Positions 24,299-36,498 of a DNA stretch of 64,000 nucleotides are shown here, piece by piece. This DNA is from Rhynchosporium graminicola (Eukaryota > Ascomycota > Leotiomycetes > Helotiales > Ploettnerulaceae). Under the pieces are notes generated by a model. It ran no database searches and was not told the origin of the DNA. It saw only the letters and a list, made by a program, of their open reading frames with translations. Position 1 is the stretch's first letter; each line of letters opens with the position of its first letter. The stretch covers positions 248,001-312,000 of the forward strand of contig FJUW01000039.1 in assembly GCA_900074885.1 (NCBI GenBank), given 5' to 3'. A program made the position numbers and the translations under genes.

Positions 24299-26090
24299 TG
24301 TACGAAATCATCTACGTCCCTGAGCCATCATTTGACCCACCGGCCATGTCCCAGAGATTCTATGACGGTTTCCCGGTCAATCTGATGGGATCCAGTGAGA
24401 ACTCCGCGAGATGGCAGCTGGAGAGGAGTCCGATAGGGTTCAGATATCGACAAGCTGAAGAGAATGCGCTTTGGAGAGAATTTGATCAGAAAACTTCGGA
24501 ATTTGGAAAAAACGGTCCGGAAATTGAACAGACCTTATCCGCCATCATTGATGTGCTGAGAGAACAAGGAAGTTCCAAAACAGCCGAGAGATTAATACGG
24601 CAGGTTCTGCATATATACTCCTCGGCGATGACCAGAATGTCGGCAAAACGTACACGCTAGGGTTGCTCGCAGGAATTCTAACACGACCAAGGGTTCCACC
24701 CAGATGCATTGAAGATCTTTCAGCAAATCATCCATGCTCAGAAGCACCTTCTGGGACCAGGACATCCCGATACGCTAGTCACTGAGCACGAGATGGCATG
24801 GGCATTCTATCAGATAGGCAACTACAAACAGGCCGAGAGGCTGGGAAAGGAAGTCATAGACATTGGAACGAGGATCTATGGCGCAGATCATCCTGCTACC
24901 TTAGCTTCAATCAACCTTCTAGCATTGGTCTGGAAGAAAAAAGGTCTTTGGGCCAAAGCTGAGAAGCTGGACCTGGAACTTGTTGCATCCTATAGGAAGT
25001 CGCGGGGTGACGAACATCCATCCACGCTATGATATCAGCATACAGAATCTGGCAAGCATATTTCGATTCCAAGGGCGCTGGAAAGAAGTGGAACGCCTGG
25101 GAAAGCAAACACTCGAAATTCGAAAGAGAGTGCTTGGCGAAGAACACCCCGATAGACTTGCTAGTATGCTGCATGAGCAAGCACAACCAACTTTACAGTC
25201 GGCAAGGTCGCTCGCTGGGATGATGCTGAACAGCTGCAAGAAGAAGTTCTTCGATTGAGCAGGAAGGTGCAGGGCGAGGAGAATCCGGAGACGCTAACGA
25301 GCATGCATAATTTGGCAGTCACGTACCGGCGCCAAGGCCTCCTTGAGGGAGCGGAAGTGCTCCAGCGGAAAGTCCTGCGCTTGATGCGGGAAATGTTAGG
25401 CGAGGCGAGGAGCATCCCAGCACTTTAGTCACTCAAAGCAACTTGGCTCTGACGTGCGCCGCACAAGGACAATTTGACGATGCGATGAAGCTGAGCGAGG
25501 AGGTACTAGATGCGAGGAAGAAATGGCTAGGTAATGAACACCCGGCAACCATCACCAGCATGAATAATCTTGCACATACCTTGAAAAGCCTTGATCGAGT
25601 TGGAGAAGCTGTCGATATGATGGAAAGTTGTCTGATATTCTACACCAAAATATTCGGTGCTGAGCATCCAGATACCCTTAAAAGCATGTACAGTCTTACG
25701 ATTTGGTGGAAGGACCAAGGCCGATTTCGTGAAGCCGTCGAGATGATGACGAAGTGCTTGAAGCTACGCACAACGGTTCTTGGTGCTGAGCATTTGAGTA
25801 CGTTGTATAGCATGCACTATCTTGCACGTTGGTGCAAAGACCAAGGCCGAGACAACAAAGCTGTTGAGATGATGACAAGTTGTGTAGAGCTTTCCACTAA
25901 AGTCCTGGGTGCTGAGGACGAAGACACAAAGTTCAGTATCAGCTGACTAGAAGCTTGGGAAGAAGAAGATCGCCATGCCCTTGGGAAGTACGATGACTCC
26001 TATGAAGATGGTTCTGAAAGCGCGGACGATAGTGGGGGAGAGCAAGAGGGTCAGAATGAGAGCGCGGATGAGGAGATAGAACCGATGTGA
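24298..26090 (+). pseudogene. kinesin-light-chain-type TPR repeat gene, multiply frameshifted
   Basis: A run of about ten 42-residue TPR units of the kinesin-light-chain type, each ending in a GxEHPxTL-like signature: LLGPGHPDTL, IYGADHPATL, SRGDEHPSTL, VLGEEHPDRL, VQGEENPETL, WLGNEHPATI, IFGAEHPDTL, VLGAEHLSTL and VLGAEDEDTK. The frame is lost at about 24625, 24685 (an extra C in ACGACCAAGG), 25030, 25165, 25220 and 25405. At the last site GGCGA is duplicated, giving GGCGAGGCGAGGAG. An in-frame TGA at 25944-25946 precedes an acidic tail (GSESADDSGGEQEGQ) ending at 26088-26090; it fits a TGG-to-TGA change. The upstream segment MYEIIYVPEPSFDPPAMSQ begins in the TGATG that ends the Clr5 gene. 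Family precedent makes an original Clr5-TPR fusion likely. Some single-base shifts could be read errors. Confidence 0.85.
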
Positions 26091-26612
26091 CCGACATCCT
26101 GGGGAGATATTGAAGACGAGGGGAGAGGTTGGAAGGACCGACGCCGAGGACATGTCTTCATGTGCTTTTTTTGTTGTTCGTTTATTCTCGATTGATTTCC
26201 TTGATGTAAGATGTTGCGAGAGTAAAGTCTAGCCACGTGTGCTCTGTGAACGTTCCGGACTCCCGTATCATCAACAGCTAAGTACTATGGAATTGAGGAG
26301 CTGCGCAATATCTGACATGGAAACTGCGTTGAACAAGAACAGAAAGACAAAGCGCGAAGCGGAAGATAACATGTAAAAAACAAAATACGGCAAGAAGGAA
26401 ACTGTCGGGATAGATACTAATGGACACTGTCCATCATCTCTTTCGTTCAATTAAAGCAGCACTTCTGCTTAAGCCGACGCAGAACACGTCTTCCATATAA
26501 ATTTTCTGATCCTGAGCGCCGCTATATAATGTCAACGATTCGCTCATCCACATTGGTTACCAGCCCAAAATCCCAACGCCAACAATGCGGTGCAATATCG
26601 TACCAACATATC
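26091..26612. other. intergenic between convergent genes
   Basis: 3' flanks of the TPR pseudogene (plus) and PTH2 (minus). Nothing recognisable. Confidence 0.7.
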
Positions 26613-27423
26613 CTACAACAGCTTCAGTGTACCCGTAACCTTGTTGATAACACTTGCAGGCCCTGGACCGATACCCAGCACGGTATGACTCCCACTCGCA
26701 ATCTGCGTCCTTCCAGCATCTGCGATAACCTCAGCGACAAGGCCTAGACTGATGGCTGTAGCTTGTAAAGTATCCAATTCCTCTTCACTCTTCACTTGTA
26801 GCGCAACCTTCATCTGTCCGCCTCTCTCCCATCTGCGCAGGATTTTCGATTTTGGGTCGTGCTTGAGGAAATATTTATAACATGCAAGTGTAGCATGTCC
26901 GCACTGGGCGGCTATTTTACCTAAGAAATCATCAGCTACAGTCCTCAATGTCTAGGGGAAGACACATACCTTTCGTCATACCCAAATCCGTGCGCACCAC
27001 CAGCACCATCTTACATTCCTCATTCACATCCTCAAGTTCCTGCTTCGCCTGCTCCCTCTTAATCTCCGGGACAGGCATCACATCTTCCCATTCATTCCCA
27101 GACTCCTGCTTGATTTTCGGTTCCTTCCTCACTTCCTTCGCCTTGCCCGCACTCGTAGCCCTCAATCCATCCCTCTTATCCGCCTCGAAGCCATTCGACC
27201 AATTAGGCGCGTGGTCCAATATCGACGCATCGATATCCTCTTCCTCACTCTCCTCTTCATCATCGTAATTCGATATCCCGCGTTCCCTGGCCTCTCTCGG
27301 AACGAAAGGGTTAGGGAATATTCCTAGCCCAGAGCCTATCCCTAGAAGGTATCCGCTGACCCCTGCGATCAAGGCGGTGCCTATTATCATTGCCATCGGT
27401 GTTGGAGGCGCGCGGTCTGCCAT
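26613..27423 (-). CDS. PTH2: peptidyl-tRNA hydrolase 2, membrane-anchored
   Basis: Releases tRNA from prematurely dissociated peptidyl-tRNAs; the eukaryotic Pth2/Bit1 type is mitochondrial-outer-membrane or cytosol facing. Two exons, 26970-27423 and 26613-26920, phases consistent, 253 residues. The N-terminus MADRAPPTPMAMIIGTALIA continues as GVSGYLLGIGSGLGIF, one transmembrane anchor at about residues 10-33. An acidic linker follows (YDDEEESEEEDID), then a low-complexity Lys/Glu segment. The catalytic domain begins at about residue 137 with CKMVLVVRTDLGMTKGKIAA and QCGHATLACYKY, the Pth2 hallmark with its conserved Lys, Asp and His, and ends with the expected GPGPASVINKVTGTLKLL. Intact. Confidence 0.96.
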
Positions 27424-28788
27424 GATGAGTATTTCTGAGGGCGTACTCCCGGATCTGGTAGTGCAGCAAGGAGTTGTCGTCGGATTACGCGATCTACCGC
27501 GTCACGACGCGGCAGTATATTTTGCGCTTCGAGGCTGGACGTCATTTCAAGGTTGCCTGAGTGCATCCGAGAAATCTCAGGCCTCATCGACCCCACAACA
27601 TACCTCACACTTAGACCAGCTTTACAGCTGAAATGCCTGGACTTTCAGGGCTTCCAATGTGCGAAATGCAACAAAAAAAAATAAGAACTTGGAAGGATCG
27701 CGGGATAGCGCTAATATCTGGTGGACAATTGAGCGAATAGCAAAGCAACAATACAGATCGCTAGCTATACAACCTTCAGAGAAGACAAAATCCGGAGAGG
27801 TGCGAGGCAGAAACTCAATTTTATTTTTCTACACGATATCTATGGTTATTCCAGAAATTAGAGCCAAGGGCCGATGTGCGAAGAGCAGCGACAAACTCAT
27901 AGTCGTCTCGATCCGGGCAAGCAGGTTAATTCAACGAGAAACTATACGAATCCACACCAGGCAGGGCATTCGAAAGAAAATGCCTTTTGCTACTATTATG
28001 GACAATTTCGTACGGAAGTAAGGGTTAAGCTTTTCGGATATTGAGACCAAATTCCGGCTTTCGATCAGGATGGACTTGTGAACCACGGAGGGGCCGCAGT
28101 GAAACATCCAAAGCAAATAGATAATCCCAAGACCCGCGTATATCGCAGAAGGGTTGTCACTTCCAAGTCAGAAGATATCATCAGTGTTGAAATTTAACAT
28201 ACGAAGCACCCTTCACACGTTCTCTATGCATGACCATCAGAGATCGTGGCAGAACCATCCCGTCTCCGGTGAGCATCACTTGAGTCTCAATTGATCTCCA
28301 TTCCCAATGAAGTGTCCGAACTATTTCGGGACTCAAATGAAGAGTGAAGTCAAAGTCGTAGAGAATTTGGGACTTTGATGCTTGCAAACCCCAAAGTTAC
28401 CGTCGAATCTCACGACTTTCAATATAGATTTAAGAACTAGATGCGAAATGAGCCAGCCTCGAAAAATGAATGAGGATGTTACACATTCAAAGCCGACGCA
28501 AGTGCTGCTTGTTGCGGTATGCCGTACGCGCATGATTTTCTGAGACCAGAGATGATCGGGTCGGAAACGGGCGTGACAGTGGGAATTGTTATTAATGAAA
28601 AACATTGACAAGCTGATAGTAAGTCAAGTATGAAAATGCAAGTCCATAAAGTAAACAGACAGGCGTTACAAAAAAGCTCATAGCTCAAGCAAGCCAGTGA
28701 CCACTACCACACCAATTACACCAAATTCAGTTACCGTCGCTCGTTGGAAACACTTACTCAAACCACTTGAACCAACACAACAATCCTA
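27424..28788. other. intergenic, no supported gene
   Basis: Upstream of PTH2. Open frames up to 120 codons (plus, 27659-28021) are basic and low in information and lack signatures. Confidence 0.6.
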
Positions 28789-29046
28789 ATGACGACTGCT
28801 AAAGCAATCCTCGCCGTAAGCGCTAACTTTCACCTCTCCGGCCATCTCATTCCCTCAATCCTAACCAAACGAAACGAAAGTCCAGTCCTCGCTTCCCCCG
28901 AAGTAGCTGCTCGCTTCGAAACTGTCGGCTACCAAGTTGATCCCAGTGATCCTTCCAACGCCCTCGCAGGTCTCTTCAAGGGTGGAAGGAGAGGGGTTTA
29001 TTGGAAAATCGAGGAACTTGTTGACTTCGCTTACCGAGCATCCTGA
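28789..29046 (+). CDS. possible short ORF, 85 codons, unknown
   Basis: An uninterrupted frame starting ATGACGACTGC and ending TGA. The product opens MTTAKAILAVSANFHLSGHL with an Ala/Val-rich start resembling the first strand of a Rossmann-like fold, then SPEVAARFETVGYQVDPSD and ends ELVDFAYRAS. Codon use looks coding-like (many C-ending codons), but there is no match I can name, and it could be a fragment of a longer decayed gene. Confidence 0.3.
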   Translation: MTTAKAILAVSANFHLSGHLIPSILTKRNESPVLASPEVAARFETVGYQVDPSDPSNALAGLFKGGRRGVYWKIEELVDFAYRAS

Positions 29047-30541
29047 GCTCACGCTCACTTCAGACTCTTACCTTGAGGGTCTATTAATTTAGCTTCGAAC
29101 CCTATAAACAAAAAGTTTGTTACAAGCAATTATTTGCCCTTCAGAATACAGCAATTGGATGAGTTTACACGTGTTCTAAATATGGCAGTCTGCAGGTGTC
29201 AACTTGTCAATCAGGTGGCGGTTGGGACGTCAATGCAAGCACATGTCCTTAACGGGGCCATCCTTTTGACCTGCAAGTATTTATAACCTGCGTTATTGGG
29301 AGAGTGTCATTGAAGGAATCTGAACTAGAGTTAGGACGTCCCGTATGTGCTCCTTCTGGCTTCCGAATCCAGCGCAGTACTTAGATCGACCATGGTCAAG
29401 AAGAAGGCAGCAAGCAAGACACCAGCCAAGATACCCGGTAAAAAAATATTCAGTATAATTATTATCGGTAAGATATTTGACACTTCTCAACAGGATCTAC
29501 AAACCCATCATAATCACCAACCTCATCCTCCTCCACAGCAAACACTGAGATCTAACTTCCCCAGCATATATTCTCCATTCCCCTCCTACTCCACCAATCC
29601 ATCCAACATCCAAAAGCACATATTCCACCATCCACAAACACGAGAAGGCACGTGTTGAAAAGCGGAAAATTCGGCAAAGATATACGTCTCGAAGGTCCTG
29701 GTAGGCTTAGCTGGCTACGTACGAATCGCCAGATATATATCAAAGCTAAAGATATTGTGTATGCGAATTTGAATTTTCCATGTTTGTGATGTGATGGTGT
29801 TTCAATGTCTGACCAGGTCGCTATTTCAAGGGCATATTATCCAGCCCAGAGGATCATTCACTCATTCGCTGAATAATCGAGACTTGTCTTTCTGTTTCAA
29901 GGCAAATATGGATTATGATCAGGGCAGGTCCAAGTTCGTCCACGGGAGAACAAAAAAAGAGCATGGTTGGGAGAAGGGTCATCTAGCAGTATTTGTTGTT
30001 GTCCATGGTGCTTTGCGATGGAGTCGTTGAGGAGGCAGGTCAAGGGCCAGCTGACGGAGCTTCGGGAGTTGGACCTAAGGATTCATTATTCTTGCAAAGA
30101 GCGGCATGATGGCTTGGCGGAAGACTGAGCGGTGATGCCTATGAAGCTCTCCTGCGTGGATGGGTGGATGGGTGGATGGTCTTGTCAAGTCATTCTGTGA
30201 GCAGATGCCGTTGGGTTTGTTCATGCGTCGGAAGATTGGGCATGTGAGTGACAACATTGTTTGTGATCGAATTGAGCTTTCTCATCCTGAGAACGAAGCT
30301 TCTTGGAATAGGGCAAGGCTATTGATCAGGAGAGTTTGAGGAGGCTGTCTCGAGCAAAATCAGAGCTAGGTTGATGAGCGGTTATGCTCCAGGAGCAGCA
30401 CTGCATGATCGCAATGGAACTGTGGTAACGTTCTAGGATGGTGAAAAAGCTCATTCTATCTTTTAAGCACTAGATAGCATGGAAACTTGAAATATCAGTA
30501 CATGGGTATCAATTCATTCTTTGACAATATGAATATATACA
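29047..30541. other. intergenic, no supported gene
   Basis: Contains a short GATGGGTG-type tandem near 30157-30178. No other features recognised before the 3' end of UTP7. Confidence 0.6.
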
Positions 30542-32318
30542 TCAAGCTCCTCCCTTCCTTGCAAAGCGACTCAAAGCAGGGCCAAGATCCTGCTCCGCTT
30601 CCTGTATTTTTTTCTGCTGTCTTTCATTCTGATTCTTCTTCATTTCCTCTATCTTCAGTCGCCTCTCGTCAATAATGTTCTTGGAGCCTGACTTCCTCAA
30701 ATATTTCCTCAACGAACTATTCTTTCCTCGTCCACGATTCTTCACATCCGCCACTGGATCCACAGGTTTCTTGTCCAGATCTTTCTCAGCCTTTCGTTGT
30801 TCCGCTGTCAACAAGTCTAGGTTACCGATGTATTCTGGGTTCAACGAAATCATCTCTGGCTGCAGCTTATTGAGCAGAGATCTGACTTCGGCTTCTTGAC
30901 GTTGCTTGGTGTTCTCGTATGGGTTGATTTCTTGGGCGTCAAAGTTCGGCTCTCCTGCTCCTGGTACGATGATCGAAGAGAATCCAGCATCGTGTGATAT
31001 ACCTAGGATATCCTCGAATGGACACCACTTCACACGCTCCATCCTCTTGCCCTCGCCTCCCCATGCCATATATGGACTCTGGATCTTCTCTTGTTCTAAC
31101 GAGTGCTTGGTGAATAGTCCTCGCCATACTGACGTTTGCGTTCCCCATCCTACAGCGGTAAGTCCTCGGTCCGAGATTGCAACTGATGATGCTGGTTGTC
31201 GTGTGAAGTAACTGTTAACCTCCTTGAACATCCGAATATCCCAGACTGACATTTTCAGATCCTGACCTGTCGAAACCATGTATCTACCTTCTCGATCTAT
31301 CGACATTGCACGGACTGGACCTCTATGCGCGAGGAGCTTGACTAGTGGTGTAGGAGAATTGGGAGACCAAAGCGTGACGGTACCATTTTGATGGCCAACG
31401 TGGAGGACCGCATTCTGAGGGTTCTGTGTGAGGGCGGTAGGTGATCCAAGTTTGGTGGGAGTCTCAATAACCATTTGACCTGTTGAAACGTCTTGATATT
31501 TCAGATATCCTGCATTTCCCTAGACTGACGTTAGATTCGCCCAGAGAAATTGGAGACCTCTACTCACTACTGTGGCCAGCAGGTAATGATACGGCAGAAA
31601 CTCCATGTTTGTAACTTCGATATGCTTCTTCAGACAATGTAGCTCCACACCTGCCTGGTCGTATATGTAGACGTATTTTTTCTGCGCAACAGCAAACATC
31701 TGATTATTGTGTAGCCACTTTGCATCTCTTACTGTCTCTCCTAACTGTAACTCGCAGCCTAGCTTCCCATCTCTCCAATCCATAGTCGCAATATGGCCTT
31801 TCCTACCCGCGAGTAACAGGTCTCTACCATTTCTTGTATAGTCGCATACATAAGGCCCCAATCCTTCCAGCTTCAGCTCGAATCCCTTCTTGGCCGTCTC
31901 GATAGGCACCTCTTTCGCAATGTCTCGTTGTTTGACTTTATATGTCCGTTCTAACTCATTTTCTGGCTCCAGGAATCCTTCTGTATTTTCGTGCAAGATT
32001 TCTGCATCCTTGGCTCGCAGGATTGCAGTTTGGTATTTCGATTCTTGCGCCTTCAGAGTTGCCCGTAGTTTCTTGTCCTTGATGCCCTTTACTACTGGCT
32101 GTTAGTAGCCTTTCCGGGTCTCTTAGACCGCGCATCTTACAAGGTATCTTTTTGCCTCTTCCATACTGCTTATTGGCTTCTCTCTGCCTCCGTATTAATG
32201 CTGCATCTGGTGCGGTCGCAGTTAAATCCATCCGGGCGCGTTTGATCGGGATTGCGCCATTGAAGTGTATTCTGTCGCCGCTCTCGACCTCGGGGCGATC
32301 AACTTCCATAGTTGACAT
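30542..32318 (-). CDS. UTP7: U3 snoRNA-associated protein Utp7 (WDR46/BING4 family)
   Basis: WD40 protein of the nucleolar small-subunit processome, needed for 18S rRNA maturation. Three exons, 32141-32318, 31568-32094 and 30542-31519; phases consistent; 560 residues. It opens MSTMEVDRPEVESGDRIHF. The residues around the first junction are RGKKIP then VKGIKDKKLRATLKAQESK. WD-repeat blades occupy about residues 110-370 (YVCDYTRNGRDLLLAGRKGH, GQDLKMSVWDIRMFKEVNS). The BING4 C-terminal signature SPYMAW with GGEGKRMERVKWCPFEDILG lies at about 383-410, followed by the typical NPYENTKQRQEAEVRSLLNK and a basic C-tail ending ALSRFARKGGA. The gene is divergently arranged with TSR1, another pre-40S factor. 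Intact. Confidence 0.96.
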
Positions 32319-32604
32319 ATCTATAAGCAGTTAAGCCTGATTTCGGGAGGTTCGAGAAATTGTGTGAATCGAGATGTCTGGAGAGTAGCATGTTCATTCA
32401 GTTACGAAATCGCTACCCGAATATCGAGGGACCGAACTTTTTTAGTGCCAAGACTTAGCTATCGCCTATCGCAAAATCTTGGCAGGAAAAATGTTCGATA
32501 GAGGAATCCCCCACGTTTCAAACGCACGATTACCAAAATCTCGACAAACATCCAACCTGGCGTCCAATATTCCCTTCAGATTCAAGGCCGGTGGTAGCGG
32601 CAAC
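32319..32604. promoter_or_regulatory. divergent promoter between UTP7 and TSR1
   Basis: 286 bp separate the two start codons, so both genes must share this interval for their promoters and 5' leaders. I looked for PAC (GCGATGAG) and RRPE (AAAAATTTT) ribosome-biogenesis motifs and did not find clear copies. Confidence 0.6.
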
Positions 32605-35105
32605 ATGGCTCCATCTGTGCAGTCTCACTCGCATAGAAGCACCACTAAAGGCACCCAGAAAGGTTTCAAGTCCAGAAAGGCGACCAAGGGCGCATTGAAG
32701 GAAATCGCCAAAGGTTTACCCCTCCATGAAATAGCAAGATACTTTGCTGATAATCAACAGGAAAGCTCGCAGACCTAAGTCACCGAAAGACGCCCCATCA
32801 GCAGATGATGTCCAAATTCGATCGCCGAAATCATAACAAACAGAAACAACTGAACAAGCACAAGGAACATTTGAGGGAAACCAATGTCTTTGCAGGTCGG
32901 GATGGAGCTCCGAGGACAGTCGCTGTTATCCCTTTGTGCGAAGACGGTAATGCTGCTGCAGCAGTAAGACTTTTGAGTGGAAGTTTGGACATCGAAGCCG
33001 AGGTCCCAGAGGAGGGTCTTTTACGGACGGATATTGAGCGATTCAAGCAAAAGGTGCAATATGTTGTGTTAAAGAGAGACTTGATAGCTTGTTTGGATGC
33101 CGGCAGAGTGGCAGATTTCATCATCTTCATTCTATCTCCAGATCAAGAGGTAGATGCACTGGGAGAGTTAATCATCAGAAGTGTTGAAAGCCAAGGTCTT
33201 TCTACTCTCATGACAGTTGTCCAAGGACTTGACAAGGTGGAACCGGCAAAGAAAAGGCCCCAGGTTCTAGCATCACTGAAATCATATATCACACATTTCC
33301 ATCCGGATCAGGAAAAAGTACACAATCTGGATTCGAGACAGGAATGCGCCAACCTTATGCGATCATTATGTACGACCACACCAAAGGGAGTTCGATGGAG
33401 AGAGGACAGAAGCTGGATGCTTGTGGATGAAGTATTATGGCCGGAAAACGAACAGGATAGTGTTGTTTTGACAGGAGTTGTCAGAGGGAAGGGCTTAAAA
33501 GCAGACCGGCTGGTCCAGGTCGGAGATTGGGGTGACTTTCAGATTGAGAAGATCACAGCTGCGCCGTTGACTTCGAAGAAAAGGAGACAAGATGAGATGA
33601 AGATGGATGAAAGCGATTCAGAAAATGTTCTTGATACCCCAACAGAAGACCAGGATGATACAGCGGAGCTGGCTCCAGAAGAAGTTATGATGGACGACGA
33701 CCTCGACCTCGATGCGACCATGTCAGTGGCAACAAGTGATAAGCGAGGAGTGCTTTTGGATGATCATCACTACTTTTCAGACGACCAGACTCATTTCCCT
33801 CCAAAGCCAAAGAGGTTACCGAAAGGCACATCTGCGTATCAAGCAGCATGGTATCTTGGGGACACCTTTTCCGATTCGGGATCTGATTTTGAGGATGTCG
33901 ATGAGCAGGGCGACTTCTCTATGGGTGCCCCAGCTTTGCCACAGGATGGAGTAGAAGGATTTGCACCACGAGAGCCAACAGAATTCGCTCCTACTGAATA
34001 CGCAAAGTCGGAAATGTTCCTCGACCCAACACCAGATGATGAGGCTGAAGCTGCGCAACTCGCTGCTTTTCGAAATCGAAACGTCGATGAGGCGGAAGAT
34101 GATCGTGAATTTCCAGACGAGATTGAATTACATCCTCATGTTCTTGCGCGAGAGCGACTACTTAAATATCGTGGGCTGAAGAGCCTGCGAGAAAGTCGTT
34201 GGGAGGAAGCGGAAGACAGAGCTTATGAGCCAGAGGACTGGAGACGGTTACTACAAGTGTCCGATTACAAGTCTACAAGAAGTCAAGTCACCCGGGAAGC
34301 TTTGATTGGTGGTGTCCCGTCTGGCACTCGAGTTCATGTCCATCTGCGAAACGTTCCAGCTTCTCTTCGATTATCATATAAACCATCCCGCCCTCTCAAC
34401 CTTTTCTCTCTGCTCCGTCATGAGCATAAGCGAGCAGTCGTCAATTTCAACTTTACCTTGACCTCTGATTACAACACAGCTGTCAAGTCCAAGCAGGAAA
34501 TGATCATGCAATGCGGTCCTCGTCGTTTCATCATCAATCCTCTATTCTCAGCAGGCGGCAACACATCCAACGATGTACACAAGTTCGATCGTTTCTTACA
34601 TCCTGGGCAATCAACAATCGCCACATTCGTAGCACCAATGATATGGGGCTCCGTCCCAGCACTCTTCTTCAAGCGCAATACCGCCACCGAAGATAACCCC
34701 TCTCCACTTCCATTCACCCTCCTCGGAATCGGTACATCAATGGCACCATCCTCCTCCCGCGTGATCGCCAAGCGCATAATCCTCACTGGACATCCCTACA
34801 AGATCCACAAGAAGCTCGTGACGATCCGCTACATGTTCTTCAACCGCGAAGACGTAGAGTGGTTCAAAGCCTTACAGCTATGGACCAAGCGCGGCCGCAG
34901 TGGCTTCATCAAGGAGAGTCTGGGTACGCATGGTTATTTCAAGGCTACCTTTGATGGGAAGATCAATCCTCAGGACTCGGTTGGTGTCAGTTTGTACAAA
35001 CGCATGTGGCCGAGGAATGCGAGGGTTTGGGACCCGAAGGAGGTGCTTGCGTCGGAGGGAGATGTTGTCATGGACGTTGATACTGAGGGCGGTGTTATTG
35101 TTTAG
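32605..35105 (+). CDS. TSR1: ribosome biogenesis protein Tsr1
   Basis: GTPase-like but catalytically inactive late pre-40S assembly factor that blocks premature joining of subunits. Two exons, 32605-32713 and 32761-35105; phases consistent; 817 residues, normal for the family. The N-terminus MAPSVQSHSHRSTTKGTQKG is followed across the intron by KGKLADLSHRKTPHQQMMSK. The GTPase-fold region is at about 60-230, the AARP2CN-type central domain at about 230-310 (DEVLWPENEQDSVVLTGVVR), an acidic linker with many Asp/Glu at about 300-470, and the conserved C-terminal domain at about 480-790 (KYRGLKSLRESRWEEAEDRA, IILTGHPYKIHKKLVTIRYM, FNREDVEWFKALQLWTKRGR). The in-frame ATG at 32485 lies upstream of the likely start; I prefer 32605 because family members begin at that point. 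Intact. Confidence 0.96.
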
Positions 35106-36417
35106 GGGGTTCGGAATGGAGTCATAGGCTAGGTTATCAGGCAGACAAAATAGGCATTGTATTGTTGAAATAATCAGTAAATAGAGAAGCAGCTTTTCCA
35201 TAGCGAGAGTCTGTGTCGTCGTGAGGCTGAACTAATTTGCAGGCCCGTACGTCTCTTTGGAGCAATGATACCAGCCCCAGATCCTTAACGCTGCACTGGG
35301 CCACTACTGGGCATTCACTAGCAACAGGTACACGTAGGTTATTTGTGACGGTATGAGAATTATTAATTGTCCCCTGATTCCATGTAGTGATGTTTGAGTA
35401 GAAGGAAGTACTCGAGGACCTGTAGAGATCGGTGCGAAATATCCACATTCTATCACGATGTCTATTCGGACTTGACAGTCTCTAATTTGTTGATTTCAAT
35501 TCTATAGTCGAAAGTCACACCATGTGTAAGTGCTAATTACAGGAGGGAGGAGAGAGGAGGAGGGAGAGAAATCCTTCTCGCAAGAGCAGAAGTAGAGATG
35601 ATTTCTTGACAAGGGGAGAAATTTAGAAGCGCGAGAGGCCACGACAAAAACATCGTGTACTGCTGAACTCACTGAAGAAACCGAGAAAAGCAGCGCATTC
35701 TCCAAGAATTAGAACAACTGATCGACTTATGGAGTATGTTTTCGAGTGAAAAGCGGTCAATTTCCGATGAGGTTCAGCAAGATTAAGTTGAGAACTCAGT
35801 GAGTGAATATGAAATTGTGGGCTAATCCTTCGGCAGTAGGCGGATGTATCTCCTGTAGAACAAAAATAGAGCTGACATATTACGTTTTCATTCAAAGTCA
35901 CGAGGTAACTACAGTACAGTCAGACATGTAATCTGAATATGTAGGACACCAATAAAATATAGTTTGGGCAATGCTTTACCTCCAGCTTTAATATCTTCAA
36001 TTGGATTGGCAGACTGACAATGAGAATCGAGTTTACGACACGAGATGACCGGATACGATCTCCCATAGCCTTGTGACCCTGAGCTCCACGGTGGAAAATA
36101 ATACACCGGAAAATGAGACTCGATGCAAGCTTTTGTAGTGGTAAACAATCCCGCCAAGCATGTTGTAATAAGCGAGATGCTCGACGCACAAGTCGAGCCG
36201 TCGCCAGGAAAATTGTGCGCCTGTATTCGCCCATCCTCATGCTAGCTTTTAAGCGCCAAAAACACCAAGAGAGGATGAATATTCCCATGGCTTCCAATTG
36301 GGAGATTGAAAAAAATGCAAAAGATGAGTTCCCAACCGAAGCTGGGGGACATGAACTCTAGAGTATCTCTCTGACCTGGGATATCGTTAGTTGGAATTTG
36401 AATGACTTCGTGGATGT
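35106..36417. other. intergenic, no supported gene
   Basis: 3' flank of TSR1 up to the tRNA. Frames up to 125 codons on minus (35920-36297) lack signatures. Confidence 0.6.
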
Positions 36418-36498
36418 GTACTCACGGGGAGTCGAACCCCGATCTCCCGCGCTTTGTCCAATGACAAGCGGAAATCATGACCGTTAGACCATCAAAGA
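36418..36498 (-). tRNA. tRNA-Asp(GTC)-like gene with intron; acceptor stem mismatched (possible pseudo-tRNA)
   Basis: Reading minus from 36498: TCTTTGA, then the D-arm region TGGTCTAACGGTCATGATT (B-box-independent, matches fungal tRNA-Asp), anticodon arm CCGC-TTGTCA with anticodon GTC, a 10-nt insert TTGGACAAAG at the canonical 37/38 intron site, C-GCGG closing the stem, then a perfect T-arm CGGGG-TTCGACT-CCCCG (B box GGTTCGACTCC, 36426-36440). The next seven bases, TGAGTAC, do not pair with TCTTTGA as expected. A one-base shifted 5' end (GTCTTTG) gives only a weak stem with wobbles and one mismatch. The body is conserved but the 3' acceptor strand looks replaced, so function is doubtful. It stands about 500 bp from the transposon nest. 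Confidence 0.7.

Noticed and set aside
30155..30178. GATGGGTG tandem as a telomere-like repeat
   Set aside because: Only three units and not TTAGGG-type; a minor simple repeat.
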